Of a stretch of 64,000 bases of DNA, positions 40,901 through 49,575 are shown piece after piece. Made by a program: the position numbers and the translations under genes. The DNA is taken from positions 1 through 64,000 of the forward strand of contig NZ_PUBZ01000125.1 of the NCBI RefSeq assembly GCF_003205875.1. Reading direction: 5' to 3'. The stretch is from Herpetosiphon llansteffanensis. Its GTDB lineage: Bacteria > Chloroflexota > Chloroflexia > Chloroflexales > Herpetosiphonaceae. Every line of letters begins with the position of its first letter. Position 1 is the first letter of the stretch. The notes beneath the pieces are model-generated. The model was not told the DNA's origin, did not search any database, and was given only the letters and a program-made list of their open reading frames with translations.

Positions 40901-41917
40901 TTAATATCTTCTATCCAATTGTTTGCTCATCTCCTTGGCGTGCCCGCGCAATCGTGCTAAATTGGATTGGACATAGCTAAGGGCTTGGCGGCGATCAGCG
41001 TCACCAGTTGCTGCATCGAAAATCTCAGCACAAGAAACCGCAATATCCTCAATAATACGTTCATAGCGATAGTAGCTGAGCGCTGCTTGATCAACGGGAG
41101 TTGAACCATAACCTTCATAAAATAGCGTAGCTTCTGCCGCTGGCGAATGCACGTTGCCAAACAGGCCAGCACCGATAAACATTAAATCTCGTTCTTTGGG
41201 AGCGAACAGTAATGTGTCCCAATCAACCAGAAAGAAGCGATCACTATCCACAACCAAGAGATTCCAGCCATGACAATCGGCGTGGCAGAGCACAAATGGC
41301 GGTGGCTGTTGCTGAAGTTGCTCGGCGAGGGCAGTCGTTCGCGTAATGATTGCGTGCAGTTCGGCAGCCTTGGTTGTCAACAGCGCAACGAGTTCAGCAG
41401 CGATTGGGTCAGCAGTTGATTGGGCTTCCGCCTGTGCGAGAAACCATGTGAGCCGTTCGCGCCAGCGCGGCGAGAACTGTTCTTGTGGCAGGTCGGCAGT
41501 CATCGCGCTTGGAAACTGCACCGTATGCAGGGTTTTGAGCGTAGCCCCAAACTTGCACCACTGCTCATCGGAGAGCGGGCGATCAATGCCATGCAATCCA
41601 GCAACATACGGATACACAACGACAGTAAATGGGTCGAACCACACCCACAGATCTCCGGTTTGGGTGCGCATGGCTGGAATAACCTGGCTCATGCCAACAT
41701 CATGCAGATAGCTTGGGATGAGCACACTGGCTGGAGCGAAGTGGTTTTGTCTGAGCTTCAAAAAATAAGGGGTGTCATCGCTGGTGACAACCTGATAGAC
41801 CGCTGTATGCGCATCGGCTCCAAGCGGCAAAAAGCTAAGCTCGCGCACCTGCAATCCATAGGCCAAATTAAGGCATTGCACAAGCGCTGTTTCGGCAAGT
41901 TGCGGTTGTTCTAGCAT
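40901..41917 (-). CDS. Aminoglycoside phosphotransferase-family kinase
   Basis: 338 residues. Kinase-like fold: YFLKLRQ (lysine of the ATP site), the Brenner motif VLCHADCHGWNLLV, and the metal-binding FLVDWDTLLFAPKERDL. Overall it resembles the APH(9)/spectinomycin-kinase branch, but related proteins also phosphorylate choline, homoserine or macrolides, so resistance cannot be claimed. Second gene of a minus-strand pair, 24 bp behind a methyltransferase, as often seen in resistance or detoxification pairs. Confidence 0.8.
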   Translation of the reverse strand: MLEQPQLAETALVQCLNLAYGLQVRELSFLPLGADAHTAVYQVVTSDDTPYFLKLRQNHFAPASVLIPSYLHDVGMSQVIPAMRTQTGDLWVWFDPFTVVVYPYVAGLHGIDRPLSDEQWCKFGATLKTLHTVQFPSAMTADLPQEQFSPRWRERLTWFLAQAEAQSTADPIAAELVALLTTKAAELHAIITRTTALAEQLQQQPPPFVLCHADCHGWNLLVVDSDRFFLVDWDTLLFAPKERDLMFIGAGLFGNVHSPAAEATLFYEGYGSTPVDQAALSYYRYERIIEDIAVSCAEIFDAATGDADRRQALSYVQSNLARLRGHAKEMSKQLDRRY

Positions 41918-41941
41918 CGCTCACACTACTCCCTGAAAAAA

Positions 41942-42595
41942 CTACATCTGCGCCAGATCCTTGCTCGCAACCACACAATAGTTGGAGCGGTGGGCAGGGT
42001 CGGGGTCAGCAACAATTTTGGTGGCGCTGAAGCCTGCGGCGTGCAGCATTGTCTGCAACTCCGCTCCAGTGTATGGGCGACACTCAGGCGTGCCAACCGG
42101 CAGATCGGGGTTGTCGCTGTTCCAGCGCTCGCGTGGCAAAATGGTGAGCACCAAGCGCCCACTTGGCCGCAGTACCCGCCAGATCTCAGCCAGCGCCACC
42201 GAGGCTTGAGGCCAAAAATAAATCGAGTGGATGCTGAAAACTTGATCAAAGCGCTCTGCTGCAAAAGGAAGATTGTTGGCCTCACCCCCGAGCAACCGTA
42301 CCCGTCCAGCCCGAATCGCGGCAGCGTTGCGACGGCGCGCCGCTCGCAGCATTGTTGGCGAGAAATCCACGCCGATGATCTGGCCTGTGCTGACGATCGT
42401 GCTGAGCGTTTGAATCGCGACCCCAGGGCCAAAACCAATCTCCAAAATCTGGTCGCTTGGTCGGGCCTGCAAAACATCGATCGTCCAGCGATTCTCTGGC
42501 TGGTGGTCGCGGGCCATATCGCGGCCAATGTAGCGCCCCAGCCAGCCGCTCGGTCGCCGATACTGGGCATCAAGATTAACGATTCGTCCTAGCAT
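41942..42595 (-). CDS. Class I SAM-dependent methyltransferase
   Basis: 217 residues. SAM motif I ILEIGFGPGVAIQ (about 49-61), motif II IGVDFSPTMLRAA, a later FDQVFSIHSIYFW acidic loop and GRLVLTILP. UbiE/Methyltransf_11 type, substrate unknown. First gene of the pair with the phosphotransferase. A slightly shorter parallel frame in another register (41926-42573) is only a shadow. Confidence 0.85.
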   Translation of the reverse strand: MLGRIVNLDAQYRRPSGWLGRYIGRDMARDHQPENRWTIDVLQARPSDQILEIGFGPGVAIQTLSTIVSTGQIIGVDFSPTMLRAARRRNAAAIRAGRVRLLGGEANNLPFAAERFDQVFSIHSIYFWPQASVALAEIWRVLRPSGRLVLTILPRERWNSDNPDLPVGTPECRPYTGAELQTMLHAAGFSATKIVADPDPAHRSNYCVVASKDLAQM

Positions 42596-42624
42596 GCGTT
42601 CCTCATTCTCTTATGCTAATTTGG

Positions 42625-43182
42625 CTAGCGTGCGCGCTGGTAGTGCATGGCGACTGCGCCACAATGGAGCGGTGTTGCGGAGATAAACGTGAGCTTTCGG
42701 GTGTTTGGCAAACCGCGCTCGTATAGGGTCGGGCCATGGCCAGCAATCCTCGGCTGGACGAGGAATTTGTACTCATCGATCAGATCCAGCCGATCGAGTT
42801 CGGTCGCGAGCTTGCCGCTGCCGAGCAGCACACCATTTGGGGTTGCGTCCTTGAGGTGCTGGATGACGGTGCGCAAGTCGCCGTTTAGGTGATGGCTGTT
42901 TGTCCACGGGAAATCGGTTCGCGTTGAGGAAACCACATACTTCTGCTTAGCATCGAGCTTGATCGCCCACTCGCGCAGCGCCGGTGGGGCATCCGTTTCA
43001 CCGCGAGCGACCGCTGGCCAATAGCTTTCCATCAACTCGTAGGTGACGCGACCCCACAGCATTGCGCCGCTCTCGTCCATGAGCTTGGTAAAAAAGGCAT
43101 GGGTCTCGTCATCGGCGATTCCCTCTTGGTGATCGATGCACCCGTCTAAGGTAATGTTGATACTGAAGGTCAAAAGTCCCAT
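42625..43182 (-). CDS. Dihydrofolate reductase-like (RibD C-terminal) protein
   Basis: 185 residues. It starts GLLTFSINITLDGCIDHQEG, then AMLWGRVTYELMESYWP, YVVSSTRTDF, GVLLGSGKLATELDRLDLID and EYKFLVQPRIAGHGPTLYE, the standard pattern of stand-alone RibD_C/YyaP-like reductases that bind NADPH. The physiological substrate is generally unknown. The start at 43182 follows GGAG; four extra codons upstream were dropped. Confidence 0.85.
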   Translation of the reverse strand: MGLLTFSINITLDGCIDHQEGIADDETHAFFTKLMDESGAMLWGRVTYELMESYWPAVARGETDAPPALREWAIKLDAKQKYVVSSTRTDFPWTNSHHLNGDLRTVIQHLKDATPNGVLLGSGKLATELDRLDLIDEYKFLVQPRIAGHGPTLYERGLPNTRKLTFISATPLHCGAVAMHYQRAR

Positions 43183-43335
43183 GATGTGCTCCATTCAAAA
43201 TAGCCTAGGCTATTATAACGAACATTTGTGCGTTTTTCTACTCCTCTCATGATTAAAGGTACTGCACAACTCATACAATTTGCGAGCTATGCCATAATAC
43301 GCAAGATCAAGAGCGGATTATTTGTTTGGTGAACT

Positions 43336-43650
43336 ATGCCCTATATCTGCCCTGAATGCCATGGCGTGTTGTTTCAGATTATGCAAGATGGCATTGTGCG
43401 CTTTCGCTGTCATACCGGCCATGCCTACTCAGTCAGAACCCTGCTTGATGAAATTTCCAAGGCCATCGAAGCCTCGCTTTGGAGTGCGATTCGAGCAATG
43501 GATGAAAAGTCTTTTTGTTGCAACATATTGCCCAGCATATGCATGAACAAGCCTCGTTGACGCTGGCCGAACAGGTGCGCCAGCATGCACGCGCGGTTGA
43601 GCAACAATCACAATTAGTCCGCTTAGCCTTGCTGCGTAAACCAACCTAAT
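43336..43650 (+). pseudogene. CheB C-terminal zinc-domain fragment, frameshifted
   Basis: YICPECHGVLFQIMQDGIVR then FRCHTGHAYSVRTLLDEI is the Cys/His-rich domain found at the C-terminus of some CheB methylesterases. At a T5 tract (about 43509) the frame shifts; adding one base continues QHIAQHMHEQASLTLAEQVR to a stop at about 43650. The methylesterase domain that should precede it is absent. Confidence 0.7.
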
Positions 43651-43684
43651 CCATGGACTATTGAGCAAAGGATCGACAGCGTTG

Positions 43685-46240
43685 ATGGATGCACATGCTT
43701 TTTTTGATCGCGATACGGAACAGGCTGTGGTGTTTCCGGTTGTAGGAATTGGCGTAGGCTGCGGTGGAATTGAGCCGCTGATCGCCTTTTTTGCCCAACT
43801 TCCCAGCAATAGTACCATGGCGTTTATGCTATTTCTCAGCACCAATGGCCCGTCAGAAGAACAGCTGCACAATGTTATTTCCGATCAGATTGCGCTGCCA
43901 TGCATTCGTTTGCACGGCGCAATCGCACTTGCACCAAATCAGCTGTATCTCGTGCCGCCAATGCACCAAATTCAGATTCGCAATAATCTGCTGAATAGCA
44001 TTCCAGCCGATGCGATTAATGGCATTCACATGCCAATTGATCATGGTTTTCGGGCGTTGGCTGGTCATTTTAATGGAGCAACGGCGGCCATCATTCTTTC
44101 TGGCAGCGGCAGTGATGGCGTACTCGGAATCAAACGGGTTAAAGAGGCAGGAGGCGTAACGCTGGCCCAAGATCCCCAAACTGCCGACTATCCCGAAATG
44201 CCACGGGCAGCGACGAAATTCAAGCCTTATTTCAAGATTTGCTAATTAGTGTCACCAATTTCTTTCGCGATCACGAAGCTTGGCGGGCGGTCGAAGCGAT
44301 TCTGCCGCTGATTTTTGCCCGCAAGCAAGCGACAATTCCAATTCGGGTGTGGGTTTCGGCCTGTGCAACGGGCGAAGAAGCCTATACAATTGCCATGTTG
44401 CTGCGCGAATTTGCCGATACCATGGATCGTCCGCTTAAAATTCAAGTTTTTGCAACCGATATTGACGACGATGCAATTACGATTGCGCGGCAGGCAATTT
44501 ACCCAGCGACGATTGCTGGCGATATTCGTGAGGATCGTTTGCAACGCTTCTCGCACGTTGATTTGCTCACATGTCGCAATCTGCTGATTTACCTCAATCA
44601 TGAAGCGCAAGCCAAGGTGATTCAGGCCTTTCATTTTAGTTTGCGCGCTGGCGGCTATTTGCTGCTTGGCAGTTCCGAATCGCTTGATGGCTCGCTGAAT
44701 CTGTTTACGGCGGTTGACAAAAATATCGCATCTTTCAGCGTTTGCCAGGCACAACCAACAACTCGATTGCGCTCAATATCCATCTTGGGCGGAGCATGGG
44801 CAGTTTCTTGCATTTTGATGAAGGGCGGCTCTCGTCGAATTTGCTCACAGTGATTCATCCATGTTGCTGACTGAACTTGAAGCCGAACTTGAACACACGC
44901 GCTTTCAATTGCGCACGACCGTTGATCAATACGAGGCTGCTGTGGAAGAATATAAAGCAATCAACGAAGAGCTCCAAGCAATCAACGAAGAACTGCGAGC
45001 TGCGTCGGAAGAGTTGGTTACCAGCAAAGAGGAGCTGCAATCGGTTAACGAGGAGCTAACGACCTTAAACGTTGAACTTAAACATAAGGTTGAAGAAGTC
45101 AGTCAAGCGCACAACGATCTGCAAAATCTGATTACGTCAACCCAAATTGGCACAATTTTCCTTAATCGCCAATTGTGCATTAAACGCTTTACGCCCAGTG
45201 TCCAAAGCATTTTCAACCTGATTCCCGCCGATCTTGAACGCCCATTGGCCCATGTAACCCATGAACTGCTCTATGCTGATCTGATGCAGAATGTGGAGCA
45301 AGTGCTTCAAACCTTGGCTCCAGTTACCCGCGAAGTCTCAAGCCGCCATGGCCATTGGTACATTATGCGCCTGCTGCCGTATCGCACATTGGAAGATCGG
45401 ATTGATGGGGTGGTGATTACCTTCATTGATATTACCGAACGCAAATTAACCGAAGTGGCGCTGCGCAAAAGCGAAGAGGAACTCAACAAGGCGCATACAA
45501 TTCTCGAAGCCCGCGTGCAGGAGCGCACGGCTGCCTTGGTCGCTGCCAACGCCGCCTTGCAAACCGAGATCAATCATCGAGTTGAGGCCCAAAAAGCGCG
45601 CCAAGAAGTATTACGTCAACTTGTTACCGTCCAAGAAGATGAACGCAAGCATTTAGCGCGCGAATGACACGACCATATTGGCCAGCAGCTGACGGCAATT
45701 CGGCTTGATATACAGCGGCTCGATAGCTTGACCGCCATGCCAGAAGCGCGCACCATTTTGAATGCGATTCAAGAACATTTGCATGTTCTTGGCTATGAAA
45801 CCCATAATTTGGCGTTGAGTTTGCGTCCCAGCGTGCTTGATGATTTGGGGTTGCTGACGGCGCTGCGCAGTTATGATGAACAATGGCAAGAGTGCACCGA
45901 CATCAAGCTAGCAATGCATTTCAATGTTGGTCTATCGACGCGCTTTTCACCAGCGATCGAAACCACGATGTATCGCGTTACCCAAGAGGCCTTAACCAAT
46001 ATTATTAAACATGCCCAAGCCAGCCAAGTGAGCCTTGTTATTCACCATAGCCCAAAGCATCTGCGCTTAATCATCGAAGATAATGGCACTGGCTTTGCCT
46101 ACGAGCAATTTATCCAAGCCAATCCGCAGCAAAGCCTTGGTATCCAAGGCATTCAGGAGCGCGTGCTTTTGCTTGGTGGAAGCGTCGATACTGAAAAGCA
46201 AGGGCTGGTGCGGCGATGGGAGTCTGATAGGCGAGCATAG
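43685..46240 (+). pseudogene. CheB-CheR-PAS-histidine kinase gene, decayed
   Basis: Formerly one large chemotaxis-type sensor. CheB part (43685-44200): VVGIGVGCGGIEPLIAFF, IILSGSGSDGVLGIKRVKEA, where AS of the usual GASAGG is GVG. A deletion then fuses, out of frame, to the CheR part DEIQALFQDLLISVTNFFRD, WVSACATGEEAYTIAM, with a second internal deletion before LLTCRNLLIYL. Another break follows near 44800. Coiled coil and PAS occupy 44861-45450. At 45665 an in-frame TGA interrupts the kinase (LARE-stop-HDHIGQQLTAIRLDIQRL); the HisKA_3/HATPase part continues to 46240 but ends abruptly. At least four separate lesions mean the gene is dead. Confidence 0.85.
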
Positions 46241-46477
46241 CGAGTTCCCTAGAATTCAGCATTAGCAATTTATTCGCATGCGAACAAGGCACCAACGCGG
46301 AGTTCCAATATGCAGACTCGTGGCGTAATAACCAGTACATGGATTTTTGTACGAGTAGGGGAAGGAGTGTGCAGAAAGCAAGTGAACGATGACGCTGGCT
46401 TGGCTGCTATCATTATGTTTAGTATACGACCGTAGTTCGTAGTTGTCTGTCAGTTAATCCCCGCTTGCGTGTCGGGA

Positions 46478-46870
46478 TTAACCTGACATGGTTTCGTCGG
46501 TTTGCAACCAGCCGATGAGCAGCGCATAGCGAACCAAATCGACCCTGCTGTTCAAGTTGAGCTTTTCCATGCCGCGCATTTTATAGGTTTCGACAGTTTT
46601 CATGCTGAGATCTAATTGAGCGGCGATCTCTTTATTAGTATAGCCTTGGGCAATCAGTTGCAACACCGCCGTTTCGCGATCGCTTAATACGTTTACTTCG
46701 CTAGGATAGTGATTCATTGATGCACTCGTTTCAGTTGAGGTTAAATAGGGCGTAAGGGCTGGGTCAAAATACAAGCCACCCATGGCAATCGCCCGAATTG
46801 CCTGAATCAAGGTTTCTGAGGCGGCGCGTTTGAGCACATAACCTGAAGCTCCACGCCGATTAACCAAGAG
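46478..46870 (-). pseudogene. LuxR/NarL-type response regulator, 5'-truncated
   Basis: Only the end of the receiver domain (GASGYVLKRAASETLIQAIR) and the complete DNA-binding domain (LSDRETAVLQLIAQGYTNKEIAAQLDLS) remain. The upstream receiver with the phosphorylated Asp is replaced by repeat-rich non-coding DNA from about 46870. Probably the former partner of the decayed HisKA_3 kinase just upstream on the other strand. Confidence 0.75.
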
Positions 46871-47400
46871 TGTTGAAAAATGCAATTTAGGAGGAATGTA
46901 TCTCGCAAGCGCGATCCCCAAAAAGCGGAAGTGGTGGCATTGGAAGGGATCCAGCCCCCGACCCCTCGCAAGAAACCGCGCAGAGAAATTGGCTCTAGGC
47001 GCTTGGCTTTTTAATATCAGGGTTTAGACCGAGAAACCACGAAGATCGCGAAGGTTGGGGATTGGGTACAAGGATAAGGGGCAGGTGAAGGTTGGGGATT
47101 GAGAAAACACCATAACATTTTAACCTATACGCCGGCGGCGGGACGGAAGGGTGGCAAAACGAGGGGCGAGAGGTCAGTTGTTAGGGAGCAGGTGTCAGGG
47201 TAGAAACCGCGAAGCACACGAAGAGAAATTGGCTCTAGGCGCTTGGCTTTTGAGTATCGGGGTTTAGATGGAAATGGTGGCATTAGCTAGGAACCCGATC
47301 CCCAGCCCCTGACCTCCAACCCCTCGCGTCGCACACGAAGTAGCCATTTGGGAACAGATCTTGCGATTTGCCAGCATATCGTATAGATACGGAAGGAGTA
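46871..47400. other. Repeat-rich non-coding region
   Basis: No gene is supported. A 47-bp segment containing AGAGAAATTGGCTCTAGGCG occurs at 46982-47028 and again at 47222-47268, exactly 240 bp apart. AAGGTTGGGGATTG occurs twice (near 47058 and 47087), and CCCCxGACCCCTC-type boilerplate appears at about 46955 and 47300. It looks like accumulated small interspersed repeats. Confidence 0.6.
46982..47268. repeat. 47-bp direct repeat pair
   Basis: 46982-47028 and 47222-47268 share the first 30 bp exactly and most of the remaining 17 bp. Confidence 0.75.
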
Positions 47401-47404
47401 TGTG

Positions 47405-48571
47405 ATGAAAGCTGCTTGTTGGCATGGAGTCCACGATGTCCGAATTGATACTGTGCCTGATCCAAAGATTGAACACCCCCGCGATATTATTCTCAAAATC
47501 ACCGCTAGCGCAATTTGCGGTTCCGACTTGCACCTTTACGATGGCTACATCCCATCGATGAAAGAGGGCGATATTCTTGGCCATGAATTTATGGGCGAGA
47601 TCGTCGAGGTTGGCTTAGAAGTTAAAAACCTAGCAATTGGCGAGCGAGTGGTTGTGCCATTTACCATTTCTTGCGGCCACTGTTTCTTCTGCGAGCGCGA
47701 TTTGTGGTCGGCCTGCGACGAATCGAACCCCAACGCCGATGCAGCCAAAGCAGTCTATGGTGCTTCACCAGCAGGCTTGTTTGGTTATTCGCACCTGTTT
47801 GGCGGCTATGCTGGCGGCCAAGCAGAATATGTGCGCATTCCCTATGGCGATGTTGGCCCGCTCAAAGTGCCAACCGGCTGGCGCGATGATCAAGTGTTGT
47901 TCTTGAGCGACATCTTCCCAACTGGTTATATGGCAGCGGAAAATTGCAACATCGGTGAGAACGATACGGTTGCGGTGTGGGGCTGCGGCCCGGTCGGTCA
48001 ATTCGCCATTCGCTCAGCCATCTTGCTTGGCGCAAAACAGGTGATTGCAATCGATCGTTTTCCTGAACGGCTCGAACTCGCCCGCAGCGCTGGCGCAATT
48101 CCAGTCAATTATGCTGATGCTGATGTTGATGAAGTGCTCAAAACCCTAACCAGCGGTCGCGGCCCCGATGCCTGTATTGATGCTGTTGGCATGGAAGCTC
48201 ATGGCTATGGCCTTGATGCGCTGTACGATAAAGCTAAGCAATTTGTGCGTTTACAAAGCGATCGCCCAACCGCATTACGGCAAGCAATTATGGCCTGTCG
48301 CAAAGGTGGCACGGTCTCGATTCCTGGCGTATATGGTGGCTTGATCGACAAAATGCCAATTGGCGCGGCCTTTGGCAAGGGTCTGACCTTCAAAATGGGC
48401 CAAACCCATGTCCAACGCTACCTCGAACCGCTGCTCGACCTGATTACTAGCGGCAAGATCGATCCTTCGTTCATCGTCAGCCATCGCATCGGCCTTGACG
48501 ACGTGCCCGAGGCCTACGAGCAGTTTCGCACCAAAGAAAACCAAAGTATCAAATATATGATCACATTCTAA
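47405..48571 (+). CDS. Zinc-dependent alcohol dehydrogenase, formaldehyde-dehydrogenase-like
   Basis: 388 residues. Catalytic zinc ligands in [12 protein letters not shown] and [13 protein letters not shown]; structural-zinc cysteines in [19 protein letters not shown]; Rossmann motif [19 protein letters not shown] with [10 protein letters not shown] for NAD binding. Length and the inserted [20 protein letters not shown] loop fit the glutathione-independent formaldehyde dehydrogenase/threonine dehydrogenase-like branch. ATG 47405 sits 7 nt after AAGGAG. First gene of a + strand group running to the Mn catalase. Confidence 0.88.
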   Translation: MKAACWHGVHDVRIDTVPDPKIEHPRDIILKITASAICGSDLHLYDGYIPSMKEGDILGHEFMGEIVEVGLEVKNLAIGERVVVPFTISCGHCFFCERDLWSACDESNPNADAAKAVYGASPAGLFGYSHLFGGYAGGQAEYVRIPYGDVGPLKVPTGWRDDQVLFLSDIFPTGYMAAENCNIGENDTVAVWGCGPVGQFAIRSAILLGAKQVIAIDRFPERLELARSAGAIPVNYADADVDEVLKTLTSGRGPDACIDAVGMEAHGYGLDALYDKAKQFVRLQSDRPTALRQAIMACRKGGTVSIPGVYGGLIDKMPIGAAFGKGLTFKMGQTHVQRYLEPLLDLITSGKIDPSFIVSHRIGLDDVPEAYEQFRTKENQSIKYMITF

Positions 48572-48594
48572 GCTATTGCGAGAAGGAGCGACTT

Positions 48595-49575
48595 GTGGTT
48601 CAAATCGGCTATCACGCTTCGCATGAACAATTTACCCCGCAAGCCTTATTGCATTATGTGCAGGTTGCTGCGACAGCTGGATTTACGGGCGTTATGGCCT
48701 CCGATCATTTGGCCCCGTGGAGCGAACGCCAAGGCCAAAGCGGGTTTGTGTGGTCGTGGCTCGGCGCAGCCATGCAAGCAACGTCACTCTCGTTTGGCAT
48801 GGTCAATGCCCCAGGCCAGCGCTATCATCCGGTGATTATTGCCCAAGCTGCGGCAACCCTCGCTGCGATGTTTCCCGATCGTTTGTGGTGTTCCTTTGGC
48901 TCTGGCCAGCTGATGAACGAGCACATCACTGGCCAACGCTGGCCAACCAAGGCTGAACGCAACGCTCGATTGTTGGAATGTGTTGAGGTCATTCGGGCGC
49001 TCTGGGCCGGCGAAACCGTTTCGTATACAGGCGCGGCAATTCAGGTCGATGAGGCCTATCTCTATACGCGGCCCGCCAAACCGCCGCTACTTTTGGGTGC
49101 GGCCATTACGCCCGAAACAGCGGCGTGGGTCGCTAGTTGGGCCGATGGCATTATTACCGTGCATAAACCGCTTGCCCAACAACGAGCCTTTATCGAGGCA
49201 TTTCGCACGCATGGCGGCGAGCATAAGCCAATGTTTTTGCAAGCCCAAACGTCGTATGCTGCAAGCGACGATGCCGCGCTAGCAGGCGCATCCGATCAAT
49301 GGCGCAATGCAGCCTTGCCAAGCAGCATCAGCACCGAATTGCGCATGCCCAGTCAGTTTGATCAATTGGTCGATTTAATTCCGCGCGAAAAACTGCCCGC
49401 GCACATTCGCATCTCGGCAGATTTAGGCCAGCATCGCGAATGGTTGCAGCAGGATATCGACCTCGGCTTTGAACGGATTTATATCCACAATGTTAATCAG
49501 GAACAACTCCCGTTCCTGCATGCCTTTGGGGAGCATGTTTTGCCCACCCTTGATCGCAAGGAGTCGTCTGTATGA
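48595..49575 (+). CDS. Luciferase-like monooxygenase family flavin oxidoreductase
   Basis: 326 residues. TIM-barrel LLM protein: IGYHASHEQFTPQALLHYVQ, VMASDHLAPWSERQGQSGFV, WSFGSGQLMNEHITG-like region and GFERIYIHNVN near the end. The pattern fits the subfamily annotated as non-F420 flavinoid oxidoreductase. GTG start behind AAGGAG. Its stop overlaps the ATG of the next gene (ATGA), so the two are co-translated. Substrate unknown. Confidence 0.82.
   Translation: MVQIGYHASHEQFTPQALLHYVQVAATAGFTGVMASDHLAPWSERQGQSGFVWSWLGAAMQATSLSFGMVNAPGQRYHPVIIAQAAATLAAMFPDRLWCSFGSGQLMNEHITGQRWPTKAERNARLLECVEVIRALWAGETVSYTGAAIQVDEAYLYTRPAKPPLLLGAAITPETAAWVASWADGIITVHKPLAQQRAFIEAFRTHGGEHKPMFLQAQTSYAASDDAALAGASDQWRNAALPSSISTELRMPSQFDQLVDLIPREKLPAHIRISADLGQHREWLQQDIDLGFERIYIHNVNQEQLPFLHAFGEHVLPTLDRKESSV

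Noticed and set aside
40901-41917. Spectinomycin resistance gene call
   Set aside because: Only general APH-family motifs are visible; the substrate cannot be told from these, so a resistance label is not supported.
41926-42573. Minus-strand frame of 215 codons over the methyltransferase gene
   Set aside because: Same strand, other register, no family motifs, Cys/Arg/Ser-rich; the 41942-42595 frame has clear SAM motifs.
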